From assembly GCA_934474025.1 (NCBI GenBank), contig CAKSMF010000001.1, positions 248,001 to 312,000 on the forward strand: a stretch of DNA of 64,000 nucleotides, read 5' to 3'. Both the position numbers and the translations under genes were made by a program. Numbering within the stretch: the first letter of the stretch is position 1; each line of letters opens with the position of its first letter. Positions 42,882 to 51,943 of the stretch are shown piece by piece. Origin of the DNA: an uncultured Ruminococcus sp. Lineage in GTDB: Bacteria; Bacillota; Clostridia; Oscillospirales; Ruminococcaceae. A model generated the notes under the pieces. The model worked only from the letters and a program-made list of their open reading frames with translations. It was not told the DNA's origin and did no database searches.

Positions 42882-43715
42882 ATGAGCAATGATATGAACG
42901 AAAAAGATGTAAAAATACCCGCAAACAGTGTTGGTGAAGATTTTGACAGTATGCTTGATTTTGATGATGATGACCCGTTAAGTGCTACGAGTGTTTCTAA
43001 AAAAAGTCTTGTAATATTTTTTCTGATTGATACTTCGGGAAGTATGAAAGGTACTAAAATGGGCGAACTTAACACTGTTATGGAAGAACTTATTCCAGAA
43101 ATTCGCCGTGTAGGTGAGGCTGATACAGATGTTAAAATTGCTGTACTTACTTTTGCAAACAGTGTTATGTGGATGTATTCTGAACCTGTTTCAATTGAAG
43201 ATTTTGAATGGACTCGTCTCAGAGCAGACGGCGTTACAAGTATGGGTGAGGCTTTCCGTGAACTTTCTATAAGAATGTCAAGAAACAGTTTTCTTAGTTC
43301 TCCGTCACTGTCATTTGCACCTGTAATATTTCTTATGACAGACGGCTATCCATCAGACGATTATAAAGCTGGTCTTGAAGCTCTTCAGAAAAACAGCTGG
43401 TATAAGTTTGGTCTTAAAGCTGCTCTCGGTATTGGCAAAGAAGCTAATGACGATATGCTCGCAGAATTTACAGGTACTAAGGATACGGTTGTGCACGCTT
43501 ATTCCGGCGGTCAGCTTGCACAGATGATTAAGATTATTGCTGTTACTTCTTCTCAGATAGGTAGTAAAAGTATGACACTTGCTGATGATTCAAGTCATGA
43601 ACTCAGTGCACAAGATGTTTATGCAGCTAAGCAGAAAATGCTCGGACAGCAGATTCAGGACCTTGTTAAATCGCAGGACTATCCGGATTCCGTTCCTTTC
43701 GATTCAGGCTGGTAA
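42882..43715 (+). CDS. TerY-like von Willebrand factor A protein
   Basis: The 277-residue protein has an acidic N-terminal tail and a vWA domain with a complete metal-ion site: DTSGSMKGTKM near residue 50, the threonine in GVTSMGEAF, and the aspartate in LMTDGYPSDD. This resembles TerY-type vWA proteins, which occur with a kinase and PP2C phosphatase in TerY-P sets. The tail may be the phosphorylated part (inference). No signal or membrane segment. It is probably cytoplasmic. Confidence 0.88.
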   Translation: MSNDMNEKDVKIPANSVGEDFDSMLDFDDDDPLSATSVSKKSLVIFFLIDTSGSMKGTKMGELNTVMEELIPEIRRVGEADTDVKIAVLTFANSVMWMYSEPVSIEDFEWTRLRADGVTSMGEAFRELSIRMSRNSFLSSPSLSFAPVIFLMTDGYPSDDYKAGLEALQKNSWYKFGLKAALGIGKEANDDMLAEFTGTKDTVVHAYSGGQLAQMIKIIAVTSSQIGSKSMTLADDSSHELSAQDVYAAKQKMLGQQIQDLVKSQDYPDSVPFDSGW

Positions 43716-43751
43716 TCCCGATTATGTGCTGACCGAAAGGAGTGCTTACAA

Positions 43752-44720
43752 ATGTTTAATGGTTTTTGTCATACCGTTATCGGAGCAAGTCATATTAAAA
43801 GCGGTACTGTATGTCAGGATTCGTCAGTATTTAGGGCGTATGAAAATTATGGTATCGCTGTTGTTGCGGACGGTCATGGAAGCAAAAAGCATTTCAGAAG
43901 TGACAAGGGTTCTGAAATGGCTGTAAAAGCGGCACTCGATGCGGTTGAGGAATTTTATAAAAACCCTGAAGCCTTTGAGGAAAGTTTTCTGAATGACCCC
44001 GACAATATAATTAAAAAGATTGAGAAAAATATTATCTCTCGCTGGAATAGACTTGTAATTCATCATTACACCCACCACCCATACACAGATAAAGAAAGAG
44101 AACCTTTTACCGAAAAAGAATTTAAGCGTATAAAAGTTGAATCAGTTTACGGTACTACACTTATTGTAGCAGTTATGGGCAGAAAATTCACTTTCGGCAC
44201 ACAGATTGGCGACGGTAGCCTTGTACAGATTTGTGACGATGCTGCCGCCGAAATGCCTATCGCTTATGAAGAAAGTGCTCCTGCCAATATAACAGCTTCA
44301 ATGTGTAATAGTCAGGCAATTAACTATTTCAACAGTTTCTATACCATTGAAGAAAAGCCTATAGCGGTGTTTGTATCGACAGACGGTCTTTACACATCGT
44401 TCAGAAGTGATGAGGATTTTCTGGATTATCACAGTATCCTTGCAAATCAGCTTTCAAATATAGATACATTTAGTTTATCAATTCGCAAAAACCTTTCCAA
44501 AAGAGCACAATGTGGTACTCAAGACGATACATCTCTTGCGTGCGTTTTTGATTGTGAAGTGCTTGCTGAAAAACTTGAAGAACTTAAAGAACAAGTTGAA
44601 GTGAATAAAATTCATGCTTCCATGCGTAAGGCTGAACAAAAAGCCCGCATGGAAAAGCAAAAGCTTAAAAATACAATGAATAATGCCCGTTATGATTATG
44701 AGGAAAATTTAGTAGAATAA
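43752..44720 (+). CDS. PP2C-family protein phosphatase
   Basis: The 322-residue protein has the PP2C motifs GASHIKSGTVCQDSS, VVADGHGSKKHFRSDKGSE (metal-binding DGHG), GDGSLVQI, VSTDGLYTSF and GTQDDTSLACV. A charged coiled-coil tail of about 70 residues ends it. It probably dephosphorylates Ser/Thr on the vWA or LRR partner. AAAGGAG lies before the ATG. The GGDEF gene follows 14 nt later. Confidence 0.9.
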   Translation: MFNGFCHTVIGASHIKSGTVCQDSSVFRAYENYGIAVVADGHGSKKHFRSDKGSEMAVKAALDAVEEFYKNPEAFEESFLNDPDNIIKKIEKNIISRWNRLVIHHYTHHPYTDKEREPFTEKEFKRIKVESVYGTTLIVAVMGRKFTFGTQIGDGSLVQICDDAAAEMPIAYEESAPANITASMCNSQAINYFNSFYTIEEKPIAVFVSTDGLYTSFRSDEDFLDYHSILANQLSNIDTFSLSIRKNLSKRAQCGTQDDTSLACVFDCEVLAEKLEELKEQVEVNKIHASMRKAEQKARMEKQKLKNTMNNARYDYEENLVE

Positions 44721-44734
44721 AGTAGGAAGATTTT

Positions 44735-45652
44735 ATGGAAAACAAAACAAATAAAAAAAATATGCCAATTATTGTTGTTTGTGTGTTACTATTCTTGGTA
44801 TTTTTTGTGTTTCAGAAAATTATAGTCTCTAATCCAAAACTTACTGGTATAACCGGTATTGTAGCACAGTTACACGTTATGATTTCTGTTATTCTGGTTC
44901 TTACAAACAGAAAAACAGGTTTTATAATAGGAATCATACTTAATGCATTGAATTTTGTATCAGGAATTTTTTCTGTAGTTGTGGCAGGTCAGAAACAGGC
45001 TATGCCTTCAATTGCGATTTCGGTCTGTACTGTAATAATTATGGCGATTATTTACAACTATACTGTTAAAAATGATACAATGCATGATGAACTTATGGAA
45101 AAGTATGAACAGGAAATCGAGAATAAGCGTATTTTGCAGGAAAAAGATGAAGTTCTTTCTTATCTTGCATATTATGACCGTCTTACACAAATGCCTAACA
45201 GACACTTATTTATGGAACACCTTGAAGAAAGCATTTCTAATAAAAAAAGCGGTGCTGTTGTCAGTATAAATCTTGATGACTTCCGAAGAATAAATAGCGA
45301 TTTCGGAATGTCTGCCGGTGACCAGCTTATTAAAACTTATGCCGAAAAAATCGAGAGAATCACAGGCAAAAATGATTTCTGTGCAAGAATTTCAGGTGAT
45401 GAATTTGCCATAATTCTTGATGAAAAAAATGATAATCAGGATATTGCAAATTTTACAATGAGGATACAGAATATCTTTTTTGAACCTGTAAAGATTGATG
45501 ATAAATCTATCGGCGTTTCATCAAGTATCGGAGTGGCTTTGTTCCCGAAAGATGCTGTTAACGCTGAAGATGTTTTGAAATGTTCTGAAACAGCTATGTT
45601 TATGTGCAAAAATAACAGTAATAAAATATGTTTCTTTAGCCCTATTGTATAA
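44735..45652 (+). CDS. Membrane GGDEF protein
   Basis: The 305-residue protein has four hydrophobic segments within residues 8-110, a short coiled coil, and a GGDEF domain at about 140-300. The signature is SGDEF (ARISGDEFAII) with an intact YYDRLTQMPNRHLF and NLDDFRRINSDFG. SGDEF keeps the catalytic Asp/Glu, so diguanylate cyclase activity is plausible. No RxxD inhibition site is seen. It ends the phospho-signalling operon. Confidence 0.87.
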   Translation: MENKTNKKNMPIIVVCVLLFLVFFVFQKIIVSNPKLTGITGIVAQLHVMISVILVLTNRKTGFIIGIILNALNFVSGIFSVVVAGQKQAMPSIAISVCTVIIMAIIYNYTVKNDTMHDELMEKYEQEIENKRILQEKDEVLSYLAYYDRLTQMPNRHLFMEHLEESISNKKSGAVVSINLDDFRRINSDFGMSAGDQLIKTYAEKIERITGKNDFCARISGDEFAIILDEKNDNQDIANFTMRIQNIFFEPVKIDDKSIGVSSSIGVALFPKDAVNAEDVLKCSETAMFMCKNNSNKICFFSPIV

Positions 45653-45662
45653 TAAATAATTA

Positions 45663-45696
45663 TTTCACGTTTCTTTATGGGACGTGAAATTTTTTT
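45663..45696 (+). terminator. Terminator of the phospho-signalling operon
   Basis: TTTCACGT and ACGTGAAA form an 8-bp stem followed by TTTTTTT. Confidence 0.88.
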
Positions 45697-45717
45697 GTGC
45701 CTATTATTATTTTTTTA

Positions 45718-45746
45718 TTGACAAATAGTCCGTAATGCAGTATAAT
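45718..45746 (+). promoter_or_regulatory. Promoter of the deaminase-like gene
   Basis: TTGACA and TATAAT are 17 nt apart. Confidence 0.88.
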
Positions 45747-45839
45747 TATAAATATAAATAATATCAGGTAAACCAATTTACTTAATAATCGGGAGCGTAT
45801 ATTTTTGCTCTAATAAAAATGAAAGGATATTGATTTTAC

Positions 45840-47102
45840 GTGGAATTAATGGAATTATACAATAAAGCTATCGGGCTTGTTGAAAATGTAAAAAAATTCG
45901 ACCCTCAGACCGCTGATAGTAATTACCTTTCACTTTGCGTGATAGTAGGCAGTAATGATGAAGTTTATGCAGGTGTTACAGGTATCAGAATAAGCCATGG
46001 TAAAGTTATGAAAGCCTGTCCGGAATACAGTGCTTTTGTGTCAATGCTTTCTGATAATTGTGTAACTGCAAAACAGTTACTGACTGTATCTTTTGTTGAT
46101 GGTACTGTATGCCGTCCGTGTGATGATTGTATCAAGATGCTTTATAAAGCAGATGAAAATAATAGTCAGTGTGATATTGCTCTTACAGCAGATAGTGCTG
46201 TTAAAGCTTGCAATTTAGTTAGTCTGGAAGCTTTCAGAGCCTCATCAGAAGCAAGTGAGAAAATCTCTCATTTACCAATTGAAGAAGCTCCAACATTTGC
46301 AGAAGAACCAGTAAGCGAAGATTTAAGCTTTGAAGAAAAATTCGGCTTTGATTTTGATGATACACCGTCAACTCCTGTGCATACTCTCGCTGAACAGAAT
46401 CAGGAACAAAAACAAGAACAGCCAATTAATCCTTATCCGGAACAGTACCAGAATGTTCCTCAGGGAATGAATTCTCAGTTTGTACAGCCTAATAATATGC
46501 AGGGAGGATATGTACAGCAACAGGGATATCCACAGGGTTATCCGTATCCACAGCAACAGGGATATCCGCAGGGCTACCCATATCCGCAACAACAGGGATA
46601 TCCGCAGGGTTATCCATATCCGCAACAACAGCAGGGATATCCACAGGGTTATCCTCAGCAGAATGGCATGAATCCTCAGTTTATACAGCCGGATATGCAA
46701 CAGTATTCACAGCAGTATCCATACGGACAACAGCCTAATCAGGCAAGTTTTCCGAATAATGCACAGCCGTATCCTCAGAATCCTGTTAACAGTCAGCCAT
46801 TACAGAGTATATATCCACATACTCAGGCATCAAAATATACTTCCAGTCATTATATGAACAGCAGTGTAAGAAGTTCACAACCGGTGGGGTCAGTTCCTCT
46901 TTCTGGTGAAGGTAAGTCAAAATTCAGACAGCGTCTTAATCAATTTATAGATGAAGAACCTAATCCTATTCCTTCAACTCCTGTTAGTCCTACCGAAGAA
47001 AACTTTTCTAAGGACGATATCAAAAAGATGACTCGTGATAAAAAGAAAATGGCTAAAGTTAATGCCGATTTCAAAAAACGTATGAAAGATTTAGGATATT
47101 GA
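45840..47102 (+). CDS. Cytidine-deaminase-like domain with Gln/Pro/Tyr/Gly repeat tail
   Basis: The 420-residue protein begins with a deaminase-like domain (about 1-135). Its zinc/catalytic residues resemble cytidine deaminase: ACPEYSAF stands for the CAE motif and CRPCDDC for the PCxxC motif. The rest is low complexity, with acidic stretches, then repeats of QGYPQGYPYPQQ (about 225-275), then a basic end with KMTRDKKKMAKV. Such tails can drive phase separation in other proteins. The start is GTG with AAAGGA 12 nt upstream. Whether it is an active deaminase is unknown. Confidence 0.75.
   Translation: MELMELYNKAIGLVENVKKFDPQTADSNYLSLCVIVGSNDEVYAGVTGIRISHGKVMKACPEYSAFVSMLSDNCVTAKQLLTVSFVDGTVCRPCDDCIKMLYKADENNSQCDIALTADSAVKACNLVSLEAFRASSEASEKISHLPIEEAPTFAEEPVSEDLSFEEKFGFDFDDTPSTPVHTLAEQNQEQKQEQPINPYPEQYQNVPQGMNSQFVQPNNMQGGYVQQQGYPQGYPYPQQQGYPQGYPYPQQQGYPQGYPYPQQQQGYPQGYPQQNGMNPQFIQPDMQQYSQQYPYGQQPNQASFPNNAQPYPQNPVNSQPLQSIYPHTQASKYTSSHYMNSSVRSSQPVGSVPLSGEGKSKFRQRLNQFIDEEPNPIPSTPVSPTEENFSKDDIKKMTRDKKKMAKVNADFKKRMKDLGY
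46521..46667 (+). repeat. Tandem 36-39 bp coding repeats
   Basis: Units starting CAGGGATATCC occur at 46521, 46557, 46593 and 46632 (spacing 36, 36, 39), encoding QGYPQGYPYPQQ-type units. The copies are nearly identical, so they are likely to vary in number between strains. Confidence 0.9.
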
Positions 47103-47109
47103 TATTTAA

Positions 47110-47144
47110 AACTCTCCGTTGCTTTTTTTGACGGAGAGTTTTTT
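47110..47144 (+). terminator. Terminator after the deaminase-like gene
   Basis: AACTCTCCGT and ACGGAGAGTT form a 10-bp stem followed by TTTT. Confidence 0.88.
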
Positions 47145-47166
47145 GCGGATTTTTTTCTTTTACCTA

Positions 47167-47195
47167 TTGGAATATGTTTGATTTTGTGTTATAAT
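47167..47195 (+). promoter_or_regulatory. Promoter of the trmB-pyr-car operon
   Basis: TTGGAA and TATAAT are 17 nt apart. No other promoter or terminator is obvious until 55148. Confidence 0.75.
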
Positions 47196-47223
47196 AAGTT
47201 AAGTACATTATTGGAGGTAATTT

Positions 47224-47883
47224 ATGCGGATACGTCATAAGGCATGGGCTAAGCCCGAACTTGAAGCTTGTGATTTCTATATTCACGAACCGCAGGCTCT
47301 TAAAGGCAAATGGTGTGAAGTTTTTAACGAACCCGAAAAGCCTTTATATGTTGAACTTGGTTGCGGAAAAGGCGGATTTATTTCACAGATAGCTCCGGCA
47401 CACCCTGAAATAAATTTCGTTGCAATGGATATAAAAAATGAAATGCTTGTTCTTGCAAAAAGAAAACTTGAAGAGGCTTACAAAAAAGAAAACAAGTCTC
47501 CCGATAACGTTCGGATAGCTATTCAGAATATTGAACGTCTTGATACCGCTTGGGACGAAAATGACCGTGCAGACAGAATTTATATAAATTTCTGTAATCC
47601 ATGGCCTAAGAAAAAACATAAAAAACGCCGTCTCACACATACAAGGCAATTGATGAACTATAAAAAATTCCTTCGTGGTGAAATATGGTTCAAAACAGAT
47701 GATGATGAACTTTTTGAAGAATCATTTGATTATTTCCGAGAAGCAGGCTTTATAATAAAGTTCAGTACGCATGATTTACACAATGAAACAGGTATTGAAA
47801 ATTTTGTGACAGAACATGAAAATATGTTTACTGAAGAGGGCAAGAAAATAAAGTTTCTTATTGCTGAACCTATAAAGGAGTAA
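47224..47883 (+). CDS. trmB: tRNA (guanine-N7-)-methyltransferase
   Basis: TrmB methylates G46 in the tRNA variable loop. The 219-residue protein has the SAM motif VELGCGKGGFISQIA near residue 42, FVAMDIKNEMLVLA, the family signature FCNPWPKKKHKKRRLTH, and WFKTDDDELFEESFDYF. GGAGG precedes the ATG. It is first in the pyrimidine operon. Confidence 0.96.
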   Translation: MRIRHKAWAKPELEACDFYIHEPQALKGKWCEVFNEPEKPLYVELGCGKGGFISQIAPAHPEINFVAMDIKNEMLVLAKRKLEEAYKKENKSPDNVRIAIQNIERLDTAWDENDRADRIYINFCNPWPKKKHKKRRLTHTRQLMNYKKFLRGEIWFKTDDDELFEESFDYFREAGFIIKFSTHDLHNETGIENFVTEHENMFTEEGKKIKFLIAEPIKE

Positions 47884-47892
47884 TGCTTTTTT

Positions 47893-48090
47893 ATGGAATA
47901 TACTAAAAATAATGAAAAATTTTCTTTTGGTTTCGGAACTGAAAAAGTCGCCGGAAAAGGAAATATTCTCAGTAATCGTCAGGCTATGTCAGGACATTCA
48001 AAAAAGTTTCTTGTTAAAAAGGCTGTCACTGTTGGAATACAGATAATTGCAGTTACAGCAATAACCAAATTTAAATTTTTTAAAAAATAA
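47893..48090 (+). CDS. Small membrane-anchored hypothetical protein (65 aa)
   Basis: The 65-residue protein begins MEYTKNNEKFSFGFGTEKV and has one C-terminal hydrophobic stretch (AVTVGIQIIAVTAITKF) flanked by lysines, suggesting a single membrane helix. AAAGGAG lies 10-15 nt upstream. It sits between trmB and pyrC. Function unknown. Confidence 0.65.
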   Translation: MEYTKNNEKFSFGFGTEKVAGKGNILSNRQAMSGHSKKFLVKKAVTVGIQIIAVTAITKFKFFKK

Positions 48091-48104
48091 AAGGAGGTAC
48101 GAAA

Positions 48105-49376
48105 TTGGATTCTATACTTATTAAGAATATTCGTGCAGTTGATACTGAAAAGGATATTATAACAGATATTCTTATAGAAAACGGAAAAATTTCCCGAATA
48201 GGTGAAAATATTGAGGTTACAGCAGACAGAATTATAGATGGTACAAATTTTGTGCTTATGCCATCAATTTTCGATATGCATGTGCATTTCCGTGACCCAG
48301 GGTTCACTTATAAAGAAGATATTTTAACTGGTTGCCGTTCTGCACTTGCCGGAGGTGTTACAGGAGTTCTTGCAATGCCAAATACAAAACCGCCTTGTGA
48401 TAATCCTGAAACTATCAGTTACATAATTGACAAGGCAAAAAATACTGGTGTGGAAGTTTATCCGGTTGGCTGTATTACAAATGGTATGTCCGGTGGCGGA
48501 CTTTGCGATTATGAAAGCCTTAAAAAAGCCGGCTGTATATGTATTTCTGATGACGGAAGGCCAGTTGAAAATGCTGAACTCATGAGACAGGCTCTTGAAA
48601 TGTCAAACGAAAACGGTTTGTTGGTAGCATCACATTGTGAAGACCTCAATATTATAAACGGCGGTATAATGAATAAAGGCAAAACTTCTGAAAAACTCGG
48701 AGTTAAAGGAATGGACAGGGCATCAGAAGATTATATAACAGCAAGAGAAATTATACTTGCTTCATCAGTCAATGCAAGGATTCATATATGCCATGTCAGC
48801 ACGGAGGGAAGTACTGCTATTATACGTTTTGCAAAGTCAAGAGGAATTAAAGTAACTTGTGAAACTGCTCCTCATTATTTTATGCTGACAGATGATTTAC
48901 TTAACAAGCGTGATGCAGATTACAGAATGAATCCGCCTTTAAGAACTCCCGAAGATGTAAAAGCAATTATTGAGGGAATAAAAGACGGTACAATTGATTG
49001 CATAATTACTGACCATGCACCCCATGCACCAGAAGAAAAAGCTGTTTTTGAAAAAGCTCCTAATGGTGTTGTAGGTCTTGAAACTTCACTTTCAGCAACT
49101 CTTACAGCACTTTATCATACTGGTGAAATAAGTTTGCAGAAAGTTGTTGAACTTATGTGTGTAAATCCACGTAAGATACTTGGTCTTGAGATTCCAAAAA
49201 TTGAAGTCGGAAAAACAGCTGACCTTATTATTGCGGATATCAATAAAAAATGGACTGTTAATCCTGAAGAACTCCATTCCAAGTCGCATAATACTGTTTT
49301 TAAGGGAATGACTCTTACAGGAAAAAATCTCATGACGATTTCAAAGGGCGTTATAAGATACGAAAATTTACAATGA
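48105..49376 (+). CDS. pyrC: Dihydroorotase
   Basis: PyrC closes carbamoyl-aspartate to dihydroorotate. The 423-residue length fits the class I enzyme, with the zinc ligands in DMHVHFRDPGF near residue 58, CHVSTEGS, and DHAPHAPEEK near 300. The start is TTG with AAAGGAGG 8 nt upstream. pyrF follows 16 nt later. Confidence 0.95.
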   Translation: MDSILIKNIRAVDTEKDIITDILIENGKISRIGENIEVTADRIIDGTNFVLMPSIFDMHVHFRDPGFTYKEDILTGCRSALAGGVTGVLAMPNTKPPCDNPETISYIIDKAKNTGVEVYPVGCITNGMSGGGLCDYESLKKAGCICISDDGRPVENAELMRQALEMSNENGLLVASHCEDLNIINGGIMNKGKTSEKLGVKGMDRASEDYITAREIILASSVNARIHICHVSTEGSTAIIRFAKSRGIKVTCETAPHYFMLTDDLLNKRDADYRMNPPLRTPEDVKAIIEGIKDGTIDCIITDHAPHAPEEKAVFEKAPNGVVGLETSLSATLTALYHTGEISLQKVVELMCVNPRKILGLEIPKIEVGKTADLIIADINKKWTVNPEELHSKSHNTVFKGMTLTGKNLMTISKGVIRYENLQ

Positions 49377-49392
49377 AAGGAAATATATTACT

Positions 49393-50319
49393 ATGTCATT
49401 TGATAGACTTATCGAAAAAATTATTGAAATGAAAAATCCTACTGTTGTAGGTCTCGACCCGAAACTTGAATATGTTCCGACATATCTTCAGAAAAAATAT
49501 CTTGATGATGACGGCGGAACTATCAAAGCTGCTGCTAAAGCTATTTTTGCATTCAATAAGGCAATTATAGATGAAATCCATGATATTGTACCAGCTATCA
49601 AACCACAGGCAGCTTATTATGAAATGTATGGTCATTACGGAATAAAGGCTCTTGAAAAAACAATCCGTTATGCTAAACTTAATGGAATGTTTGTTATTAC
49701 AGACGGCAAAAGAAATGACATTGGTGCAACTATGGAAGCTTACACAAATGCACATCTTGGTACTGTAAAGGTTTGTGATAATGAAATAGAACCTTTTGGA
49801 GCAGATGCCCTCACAGTTAATGGATATCTTGGCACAGACGGAATTGACCCATTACTTAAAGTTTGTAAGGAAAAAGATAAAGGAATATATGTTCTTGTAA
49901 AAACTTCTAATCCATCAAGCGGAGAAATTCAAAACAGACTTCTTGACGACGGTACACCAATTTATGCACTTATGGGCGATATGTGCGAAAAATGGGGTTC
50001 TGATACTATCGGAAAATATGGATATTCTGCTGTTGGTGCAGTAGTCGGGGCAACCTATCCTGAACAGCTTACTGAACTCAGAAAGAGACTTCCGCATACA
50101 ATGTTTCTTGTTCCAGGTTATGGAGCTCAAGGGGGCGGAGCAGAAGGCTTAAAGGGCGGTTTTGATGAAAACGGTCTCGGAGCTATTGTCAATTCTTCCC
50201 GTGCAGTAATGTGTGCATATAAAAAAGAAGGTTGCAATGAAAAAGATTTTGCTAAGGCTGCTCGCCGTGAAGCTATCCGCATGAGAGATGATATCTGCTC
50301 ATATATCAATCTTAAATAA
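49393..50319 (+). CDS. pyrF: Orotidine-5'-phosphate decarboxylase
   Basis: PyrF makes UMP from OMP. The 308-residue size and sequence (VVGLDPKLEYVP; catalytic VITDGKRNDIGATMEAY near residue 98; LVPGYGAQGGGAEGL) fit the type 2 subfamily. AAAGGA lies ahead of the ATG. It follows pyrC and precedes a small unknown gene, then carA. Confidence 0.95.
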   Translation: MSFDRLIEKIIEMKNPTVVGLDPKLEYVPTYLQKKYLDDDGGTIKAAAKAIFAFNKAIIDEIHDIVPAIKPQAAYYEMYGHYGIKALEKTIRYAKLNGMFVITDGKRNDIGATMEAYTNAHLGTVKVCDNEIEPFGADALTVNGYLGTDGIDPLLKVCKEKDKGIYVLVKTSNPSSGEIQNRLLDDGTPIYALMGDMCEKWGSDTIGKYGYSAVGAVVGATYPEQLTELRKRLPHTMFLVPGYGAQGGGAEGLKGGFDENGLGAIVNSSRAVMCAYKKEGCNEKDFAKAARREAIRMRDDICSYINLK

Positions 50320-50329
50320 GGAGATTTTT

Positions 50330-50755
50330 ATGTACAAATTCAGACGTGCAACGGAAAATGAACGCCAACAATGGTCAGGCGGTACACATAATATATATCA
50401 CTACGGAAATAGTGACGAACAGTTTGCACTTTTTCTTGGAAAAGCTATTACTGTATTCGGTCAGCCTGATTGGATAGATACTGACTATGAAAATATGTAC
50501 AGCTATCTTATAGTTGCAGAAAATGAAGAAGATAAGCTTTATCTTGAAATTTATCATGGTCCGGGAGGTTCATCAATAGGCGGAAAAAGTGGCGAAGATT
50601 ACAAAACAGCATCAGAAGAACTTTCACAGCTTATTTTGTCTGCTGAACCGTCTGATTATGAATGGTCGGGAGTTTATGAGGATATTCCAGTAAATATAAA
50701 GTACACTGTAAAAAATGGTGTAGTCAATATAGAATCAGAATTTGCTGATTTTTAA
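50330..50755 (+). CDS. Hypothetical protein in the pyrimidine operon (141 aa)
   Basis: The 141-residue protein begins MYKFRRATENERQQWSGGTH and contains an aromatic-rich central stretch (FGQPDWIDTDYENMYSYLIV) and IYHGPGGSSIGGKSGEDYKTAS (in two halves). AAGGAG lies 5 nt before the ATG. I do not recognise a family. It is within the operon between pyrF and carA. Confidence 0.7.
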   Translation: MYKFRRATENERQQWSGGTHNIYHYGNSDEQFALFLGKAITVFGQPDWIDTDYENMYSYLIVAENEEDKLYLEIYHGPGGSSIGGKSGEDYKTASEELSQLILSAEPSDYEWSGVYEDIPVNIKYTVKNGVVNIESEFADF

Positions 50756-50834
50756 AAATTGCTTAAACGACAATTTCACAATGGCGTGAAACTGTTATGA
50801 ATATATCTTTAATAAATGAAAGGAATGGTAAAAA

Positions 50835-51941
50835 TTGTCATTATTCAACCAGAGTGAAAAAGCTTACCTCATGCTTGCCAATGGTCAGGTATTTGAGGGT
50901 AAAAGTCTTGGGTCAAAGGGTACTGTTATTGGTGAGGTTGTTTTTACAACAGGACTTACCGGCTATCAGGAAACTCTTACAGACCCCAGTTACTACGGAC
51001 AGATTGTAACACAAACATTTCCACTTATCGGAAATTATGGTGTCAATCATGAAGATAATGAGTCCGCACGTTCTTATGTAAGCGGTTATATTGTAAGGGA
51101 GGCTTGTGACGTTCCTTCAAACTTCCGTTGTCAAGGTAATATAAAGGATTTCCTTTCAGAAAATAATATAGTTGGTATTTGTAATATCGATACCAGAAAG
51201 CTTACAAGAATTATCCGTGAAACAGGTGTTATGAATGGCGTTATAACTACAGAGGACGTTTATTCAAAGAAAGATGAACTTCTTGAAAAAGTTAAATCCT
51301 TTAGTATAAAAAATGCTGTAAAATCTGTAACGAATAATGAAATTCTCACTTATACAAACGAAAATCCAAAATATAAAGTTGTTTTGTTTGATTTTGGATA
51401 TAAAAGAAATATCCGTCAGGAACTTGTAAACCGTGGTTGTGAAGTTGTCGTTGTTCCGGCAGAAACAACCGCTGAACAGGTAAAAGAAATTAATCCAAAT
51501 GGTATAATGTTTTCAAATGGCCCTGGAGACCCTGCTGAAAATGTTGAAATTATTGAAAATATCAAAGAAATTCAAAAGCTTGGTATTCCTATTTTTGGTA
51601 TATGCTTAGGACATCAGCTCATGGCACTTGCAAACGGCGGAAAAACTGAAAAGCTTAAATATGGTCACAGAGGTGCAAATCAGCCTGTTATTGACCTTGA
51701 AAGCGGACTTACTTATGTTACAAGCCAGAATCATGGTTATGCAGTAGTTGGTGATAGTATTCCGGCAGAAGTGGGACACGTTTCCCATATAAATGCCAAC
51801 GATAAAACTTGTGAAGGCATAAGATATACTGCTGTTAATGCTTTTACTGTACAGTTTCACCCAGAGGCTCATGGTGGTCCTCTTGATACAGCGTATCTGT
51901 TTGATAAATTTGTAACTGTTATGGAAAGTGAGGTAAAGTAA
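50835..51941 (+). CDS. carA: Carbamoyl-phosphate synthase small subunit
   Basis: CarA supplies ammonia from glutamine to CarB. The 368-residue protein has the N-terminal TGLTGYQETLTDPSYYGQ and the class I amidotransferase triad: Cys in FGICLGHQLMA near residue 257, and His-Glu in VQFHPEAHGGP near 341. The start is a TTG preceded by AAAGGA. carB begins 2 nt after its stop. Confidence 0.97.
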   Translation: MSLFNQSEKAYLMLANGQVFEGKSLGSKGTVIGEVVFTTGLTGYQETLTDPSYYGQIVTQTFPLIGNYGVNHEDNESARSYVSGYIVREACDVPSNFRCQGNIKDFLSENNIVGICNIDTRKLTRIIRETGVMNGVITTEDVYSKKDELLEKVKSFSIKNAVKSVTNNEILTYTNENPKYKVVLFDFGYKRNIRQELVNRGCEVVVVPAETTAEQVKEINPNGIMFSNGPGDPAENVEIIENIKEIQKLGIPIFGICLGHQLMALANGGKTEKLKYGHRGANQPVIDLESGLTYVTSQNHGYAVVGDSIPAEVGHVSHINANDKTCEGIRYTAVNAFTVQFHPEAHGGPLDTAYLFDKFVTVMESEVK

Positions 51942-51943
51942 TT

